Source: Sinorhizobium fredii
Lineage (GTDB): Bacteria > Pseudomonadota > Alphaproteobacteria > Rhizobiales > Rhizobiaceae
Direction of reading: 5' to 3'
DNA length: 64,000 nucleotides
Assembly: GCF_002944405.1 (NCBI RefSeq)
Contig: NZ_CP024307.1
Span: 82,501-146,500, forward strand
Shown: positions 59,479-64,000 of the stretch, piece by piece
Layout: each line of letters opens with the position of its first letter
Numbering within the stretch: position 1 is the first letter of the stretch
Program-made: the position numbers and the translations under genes
The notes under the pieces: model-generated
What the model was told of the DNA's origin: nothing
Database searches by the model: none
Seen by the model: the letters and a program-made list of their open reading frames with translations, nothing else

Positions 59479-60338
59479 GTTCAGCCATGCCCGAAGTGCT
59501 CGATCGCCGTCTCAATGCCTATCGCGAGGACCTCGCGGAGGAGCGCCTGCGCGGCCTCGTTGAAGCGAAGCGCTTCGTCGAAGGGACGCCGGCTGTCGTG
59601 TCCGTGCCCGTGGTGCCGCTGAGGGCGAGGCCGGATCTTGCCTGCGGCACCGACACGGAAGTGCTCTATGGCGAAACGGTTCGCGTGCTCGACGCAGCCG
59701 ACGGATGGGCCTGGGTCAAGTCGGAACGCGACGGCTATGTCGGCTACGTGCCGCAGGACACGGTGGGGCAGGTTGGTGCGGCGGCAACCCATATCGTCAC
59801 CGTGCCGCGAACATTTGCCTATCGCGGCGCGGACCTGCGCTTTCCGCTGGCCTTTGCACTTTCCATGGGAAGCCGGATCAATGTCGTCGGCGAAGCGGAG
59901 ACACGCGGCACCCGCTATGTCCTGCTCGACGGTGGTCTGGCGGTGGTTGCCAACCATTGCACGCCGGCCGATGCGCCGATCGGCGACGACTATGTCGCGA
60001 TCGCCACCCGTTTCATGGAAACCCCCTATCTCTGGGGCGGCCGCTCCGGCTTCGGCATCGATTGCTCCGGCCTCGTGCAATTGGCGATGCAAATGACGGG
60101 GCGGGAGGCGCCGCGCGACACCGACATGCAGCTCGCTCTCGGTCAGCCGATCGGCCGCGACGAGCTCGCCCGGGGCGATCTCGTCTTCTGGAAGGGCCAT
60201 GTGGCCATCATGGAGGACGAGGAGACCCTTGTGCATGCCAACGGCCATACGATGACGGTGGCGCGCGAGGGGCTCGACGATGCGATCCGCCGCATCGGCT
60301 GGCTCTACGGAGAGCCGACAGGGTATCGACGACCTTGA
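59475..60338 (+). CDS. NlpC/P60 peptidoglycan endopeptidase with SH3 domains
   Basis: A 287-residue protein from GTG 59475 (or ATG 59487). An SH3-like domain (about 60-100, WAWVKSERDGYVGYVP), a second SH3-like segment and a C-terminal NlpC/P60 domain with catalytic Cys in FGIDCSGLVQLAM, His in KGHVAIM and HANGHTM. No signal peptide is evident, which is common in this family. It probably cuts muropeptide stem peptides in recycling. Confidence 0.92.
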   Translation: MSSAMPEVLDRRLNAYREDLAEERLRGLVEAKRFVEGTPAVVSVPVVPLRARPDLACGTDTEVLYGETVRVLDAADGWAWVKSERDGYVGYVPQDTVGQVGAAATHIVTVPRTFAYRGADLRFPLAFALSMGSRINVVGEAETRGTRYVLLDGGLAVVANHCTPADAPIGDDYVAIATRFMETPYLWGGRSGFGIDCSGLVQLAMQMTGREAPRDTDMQLALGQPIGRDELARGDLVFWKGHVAIMEDEETLVHANGHTMTVAREGLDDAIRRIGWLYGEPTGYRRP

Positions 60339-60431
60339 ACTGTTTGCATAGATGCGCTCCTGTAGGGGAGTGACGCCTTGCGCGCCGGCCCAAGCTGCAC
60401 CGTCCGGCCCGCATGCCCGTCATTCTCAGCT

Positions 60432-61391
60432 TCAATAGCCGGCTACCTTATCCACCACATGCTCCAGCGGCAGGCCGCTTTCGAAGCGGGTGATCTGCTC
60501 TTCGACATGGGCAAAGAGTGCTTTGACGTCGGAGGAGGCGGCGACGTGCGGCGTCACATAGACGTTCGGCATGTCCCAGAAGCGGCTTTCGGGCGTCAGC
60601 GGCTCTCTTTCGAAGACGTCGAGCGAGGCTCCACCCAGAACGCCTGAATCGAGGCATTCGAGGATGTCGGCTTCGACCTGGCTGCCGCCGCGGCCGGCAT
60701 TGATGAAAACCGGTGCGCCGAAAGGTCCCTTGCGGCTGAGCTTCCTGAAGAGGGCTGCGTTGAAAATGCCCCTCGTATCCGGCGTCAGCGGCAGCAGCCC
60801 GACCAAAAAATCCGTCCGGCCGAGGAAGGAGTCGAGGCCGGCGGCATCATAGGTGTCGATGCCCTCGACGGTTCGCTTGGTTCGCGACCAGCCGATGACC
60901 TCGAAGCCCATCACCGCGAGCTTGCGGGCGGCGTCCTGGCCGAGCACGCCCATTCCCATGATGCCGACGGTAACGTCGGCGGCTTCCGGTTGGCTTAGGT
61001 CCCGCCACTCGCGATTGCTGGCCAGCGCCTCATAGGCGCGATGTTGGCGCAGATGCAGGAGGCATTGCATCACCACCCATTCGCTCATCCGGGTCGTCAG
61101 CGTCCGGTCGACGAAGCGCACCAGCGGCACATCGGGCAGGCCCGGCAGCGTCAGAACGTGATCGACACCGGCGCCGCCGGAAAAGACGACCTTCAGGTCC
61201 GGTGCGCGAGAGAAGAGGTCGGGCGCCGACTTCCAGACCACCGCATAATCGATCGCCGAGAGGTCCCGGCCGCGATGGGACGGATCCGCGAGGTTGATCA
61301 CCTCGCGTCCGGAAAAGGCGCCCTTAAGGGCGGCGCCCACTTCCTCCGGAATGAATTTCAGGTCGACGATGATGGGGCTCTTGGCAGGCAT
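60432..61391 (-). CDS. D-2-hydroxyacid dehydrogenase (GhrA-like)
   Basis: A 319-residue NAD(P)-dependent enzyme of the glyoxylate/hydroxypyruvate reductase A type. The nucleotide motif is GIMGMGVLGQDAARKLA, the catalytic Arg lies in FINAGRGGSQ, Glu in DVFEREPLTPESRFW, and His in VTPHVAA. It starts nine bases after yejF, so it is the last gene of that transcript. Confidence 0.9.
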   Translation of the reverse strand: MPAKSPIIVDLKFIPEEVGAALKGAFSGREVINLADPSHRGRDLSAIDYAVVWKSAPDLFSRAPDLKVVFSGGAGVDHVLTLPGLPDVPLVRFVDRTLTTRMSEWVVMQCLLHLRQHRAYEALASNREWRDLSQPEAADVTVGIMGMGVLGQDAARKLAVMGFEVIGWSRTKRTVEGIDTYDAAGLDSFLGRTDFLVGLLPLTPDTRGIFNAALFRKLSRKGPFGAPVFINAGRGGSQVEADILECLDSGVLGGASLDVFEREPLTPESRFWDMPNVYVTPHVAASSDVKALFAHVEEQITRFESGLPLEHVVDKVAGY

Positions 61392-61400
61392 TCGGACGCT

Positions 61401-63044
61401 CTACTGACGGATGGCGGAAAGGTTGACGGCCTCGAGATTGAAGGCGGCGGCCATCAGCGCCTTGGTATAGTCTTCGACGGGCGCCTCGAAGATCCGTTCG
61501 GCCGGTCCCTGTTCGACCACCTTGCCGAGCCGCATGACGATCACCTCGTTGGCGAGCGCCCGCACCACCTTCAGGTCGTGGCTGATGAACAGATAGGCGA
61601 GATTGTGCTTGCGCTGCAGATCGCGCAGGAGGTCGACCACTTGCGCCTGGACGCTCATGTCGAGGGCCGAGGTCGGCTCGTCGAGCATGACGAATTGCGG
61701 CTTGAGGACCATTGCCCGTGCAATCGCGATGCGCTGCCGCTGGCCGCCGGAGAATTCATGCGGGTAGCGCCAGCGGGTGGCCGGGTCGAGCCCGACCTCC
61801 TGCAGCGCTGCGGCAACGCGTGCATCGCGCTCGTCGTCGGAGAGCGCCCTCTCATGAATCTTCAGCCCCTCGCCGATGATGTCGGCGACCGACATGCGCG
61901 GGCTGAGGGAGCCGTAAGGATCTTGGAAGACCACCTGCATGCGGTTCCGGAGCGGCCGCATCTCGCGGAAACTATAGGCGTCGATGTCCTGGCCGACGAA
62001 GGCGATCCGTCCCTTCGACGAGATCAGCCGCGTCAGCGCCAGGCCGAGCGTCGTCTTGCCCGAACCGGATTCGCCGACGACGCCGAGCGTCTGGCCGGCA
62101 CGCAGCGTCAGATCGATGCCGTCCACCGCCTTCACATGATCGACGACACGGCGCAGGAAGCCGGCCTTGATCGGGAACCAGACCTTCACGTCCTTGCCTT
62201 CGACGACGATCGGCTTCGATGGGTCGGAAGGCGGCGGCTCGCCCTTCGGCTCGGAGGCGAGCAGATGCCGTGTATAGGCATGCTGCGGATTGGCGAAGAT
62301 CTCGGCGGTCGGGCCGGTCTCGACGATCTTGCCCTTGGTCATCACGCAGACCCGGTCTGCGATCTTGCGGACGATGCCGAGGTCATGGGTGATGAACAGC
62401 ATGGACATGCCGTGCTGGTCCTTGAGCGACTTCAGGAGTTCGAGGATCTGCGCCTGGACGGTGACGTCGAGCGCGGTGGTCGGCTCGTCGGCGATCAGGA
62501 GTTCCGGCCGGTTGGCGAGCGCCATGGCGATCATCACGCGCTGGCGCTGGCCCCCGGAAAGCTGGTGCGGATAGGCGCCGAGCCGCTTTTCTGCCTCGCG
62601 GATGCCGACCTGATCGAGGAGCTCCAGCGTTTTCGCTCGCGCCGCGGGCCCCTTCACGTCCTGGTGCAATTCGAGGATTTCGCCGATCTGCTGCTCGATC
62701 GTGTGCAGCGGATTGAGCGACGTCATCGGCTCCTGGAAGATCATGGTGATGTCGTTGCCGCGCACATGGCGCAATTCGGCATCGCTCGCCTTCAGGAGAT
62801 CCTTGCCGTTGAAGAGGATTTCGCCGCTCGGATGGCTCGCAGCCGGGTAGGGCAGGAGCTTCAGGATCGAATTCGCCGAGACCGACTTGCCCGAGCCGGA
62901 TTCGCCGACAAGCGCCACCGTCTCGCCGCGCTTGATGTTGAAGGAGATGTGGTCGACGGCGATGGAGGTGTTGCCGCCCTGGTGGAAGGCGACGGAGAGA
63001 TCGCGCACGGAGAGGAGGGTGTCTGTCATCGTCGTGGCGCTCAC
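61401..63044 (-). CDS. yejF: Peptide/microcin C ABC transporter, double ATPase YejF
   Basis: A 547-residue protein with two ATPase domains (Walker A GESGSGKS and GESGSGKT, each with LSGGQRQR or FSGGQRQR and DEPT). It starts at GTG 63044, four bases inside yejE; ATG 63029 is an alternative. It energises YejABE peptide uptake. Confidence 0.95.
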   Translation of the reverse strand: MSATTMTDTLLSVRDLSVAFHQGGNTSIAVDHISFNIKRGETVALVGESGSGKSVSANSILKLLPYPAASHPSGEILFNGKDLLKASDAELRHVRGNDITMIFQEPMTSLNPLHTIEQQIGEILELHQDVKGPAARAKTLELLDQVGIREAEKRLGAYPHQLSGGQRQRVMIAMALANRPELLIADEPTTALDVTVQAQILELLKSLKDQHGMSMLFITHDLGIVRKIADRVCVMTKGKIVETGPTAEIFANPQHAYTRHLLASEPKGEPPPSDPSKPIVVEGKDVKVWFPIKAGFLRRVVDHVKAVDGIDLTLRAGQTLGVVGESGSGKTTLGLALTRLISSKGRIAFVGQDIDAYSFREMRPLRNRMQVVFQDPYGSLSPRMSVADIIGEGLKIHERALSDDERDARVAAALQEVGLDPATRWRYPHEFSGGQRQRIAIARAMVLKPQFVMLDEPTSALDMSVQAQVVDLLRDLQRKHNLAYLFISHDLKVVRALANEVIVMRLGKVVEQGPAERIFEAPVEDYTKALMAAAFNLEAVNLSAIRQ

Positions 63045-64000
63045 CGGAATGTCTTCCTCGGGTCGAAGGCGTCGCGCGTTGCCTCGCCGACGAAGATCAA
63101 GAGCGACAGCATGACCGACATGGCGCAGAAGGCGGTAAGCCCGAGCCAGGGTGCCTGCAGGTTCGATTTCCCCTGGGCGATCATCTCGCCGAGCGAGGGC
63201 GAGCCGGGCGGCATGCCGAAACCCAGGAAGTCGAGCGAGGTGAGCGTTGTGATCGAGCCCGACAGGATGAAGGGCAGGAAGGTCAGCGTCGCCACCATCG
63301 CGTTCGGCAAGAGGTGCCGGTACATGATCGTGCCGTTGCCGACGCCGAGCGCGCGGGCCGCATTGACGTATTCGAAATTGCGGGCGCGCAGGAATTCGGC
63401 CCGCACCACGCCGACAAAGCCGACCCAGGAAAAGAGCAGCATGATGCCGAGCAGGATGAAGAAGCCCGGCGGCAGGATGGCGGCGATGATCAGCAGGATG
63501 TAGAGCACCGGCATCGACGACCAGATTTCGATGAAGCGCTGCAATAAAAGGTCCGTCCAGCCGCCGAAATAGCCCTGCACTGCCCCGGCCGAAACGCCGA
63601 TCACCGCCGAGGCGAGAGTGAGCGCCAGGCCGAACAGCACCGAGATGCGGAAACCGTAGATCATGCGCGCCATGACGTCGCGCGCCTGATCGTCCGTACC
63701 CAGCCAGTTCAAATTGCCGAGTATGCAGCCGCGATCCGCCGACCCTTGCGGATAGGCCGAGCAGCGCTCCTCCTCGCTCATCAGCCAGAAGGGCGCAGTC
63801 GGCGCCGAATGCGGAATATTGGAGTTGACGGTCTGATAGGAATAGCGGATCGGCGGCCAGATCATCCAGCCATTCGCCTCGATCTCGTCGCGGATGAAAT
63901 CGGAGCGGAAGTCGGTCTCGGCCAGGAAGCCGCCGAATTTCTCTTCCGGGTAATCCACCAGCACCGGAAACAGGATCTCGCCCTTGTAGGAAGCAACGAT
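63041..64000 (-). CDS. yejE: Peptide ABC transporter permease YejE (5' end missing)
   Basis: The frame stays open to the window edge at 64000, so the start is outside; 319 residues are visible. It has DppC/YejE-type transmembrane segments and the EAA loop (NAARALGVGNGTIMYRHLLPNAM), with the periplasmic SAPTAPFWLMSEEERCSAYPQGSADRGCIL part (two Cys, region given only in outline) characteristic of YejE. It is upstream of yejF, coupled by a four-base overlap. Confidence 0.93.
   Translation of the reverse strand: MVASYKGEILFPVLVDYPEEKFGGFLAETDFRSDFIRDEIEANGWMIWPPIRYSYQTVNSNIPHSAPTAPFWLMSEEERCSAYPQGSADRGCILGNLNWLGTDDQARDVMARMIYGFRISVLFGLALTLASAVIGVSAGAVQGYFGGWTDLLLQRFIEIWSSMPVLYILLIIAAILPPGFFILLGIMLLFSWVGFVGVVRAEFLRARNFEYVNAARALGVGNGTIMYRHLLPNAMVATLTFLPFILSGSITTLTSLDFLGFGMPPGSPSLGEMIAQGKSNLQAPWLGLTAFCAMSVMLSLLIFVGEATRDAFDPRKTFR

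Noticed and set aside
61041..63503. An 820-codon open frame on the plus strand across yejF and neighbours
   Set aside because: The minus strand carries clear ATPase and permease genes; this is a shadow.

Overview
The window looks like chromosome of a Rhizobiaceae alphaproteobacterium, most like Sinorhizobium/Ensifer. This rests on high GC, an rrn operon ending 23S-5S-tRNA-fMet, a 23S with the alphaproteobacterial helix-9 insertion, rhizobial intergenic palindromes, and gene families typical of that group (FixJ-type regulators, a Cpa/Flp pilus locus, deo/upp/add salvage genes, ZntA). Species cannot be settled from sequence alone. The left edge cuts the 23S rRNA gene and the right edge cuts yejE.

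Layout. 1-3196: 3' part of an rrn operon (23S, 5S, tRNA-fMet, terminator). 3358-7955: membrane PAS histidine kinase, a convergent lone receiver and a FixJ-type regulator. 7956-10053: small exported or unknown proteins and palindromes. 10079-15426 (minus): gfa, adhC, xoxJ, xoxG, xoxF, a lanthanide-type PQQ methanol dehydrogenase module with glutathione-linked formaldehyde oxidation. 15854-24269: a small Cys-rich exported protein, then a long leftward run with two ABC systems, a beta-propeller and small periplasmic proteins, resembling the lut/ped sets linked to lanthanide and PQQ-alcohol metabolism. 24641-25966: MHS-family transporter. 26031-31535 (minus): a signalling operon of a periplasmic c-heme sensor, hybrid kinase, lone receiver and receiver-cyclase. 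31745-32078: frameshifted remnant of an exported protein. 32191-35418: DUF4304-like protein and ZntA with a MerR-type promoter. 35644-45417: nucleoside ABC importer plus nucleoside salvage enzymes (cdd, punA, deoA, upp, add, deoB). 45543-57410: Flp/Tad pilus locus. 57543-60338: M17 aminopeptidase, winged-helix protein, NlpC/P60 hydrolase. 60432-64000 (minus): hydroxyacid dehydrogenase and yejF/yejE.

How the parts fit. XoxF would oxidise methanol in the periplasm and pass electrons to XoxG. Gfa and AdhC would convert the formaldehyde to S-formylglutathione; the hydrolase and PQQ synthesis genes are not in the window. The adjacent ABC set probably serves metal or cofactor supply for XoxF, but no TonB receptor or lanmodulin gene is present. 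The heme sensor-kinase-receiver-cyclase operon looks like a redox or ligand input to cyclic nucleotide output. The salvage block imports and degrades nucleosides to bases and pentose phosphate. The pilus locus encodes pilin, peptidase, secretin, ATPase, platform proteins and pseudopilins. No CRISPR array, insertion sequence or prophage was seen.
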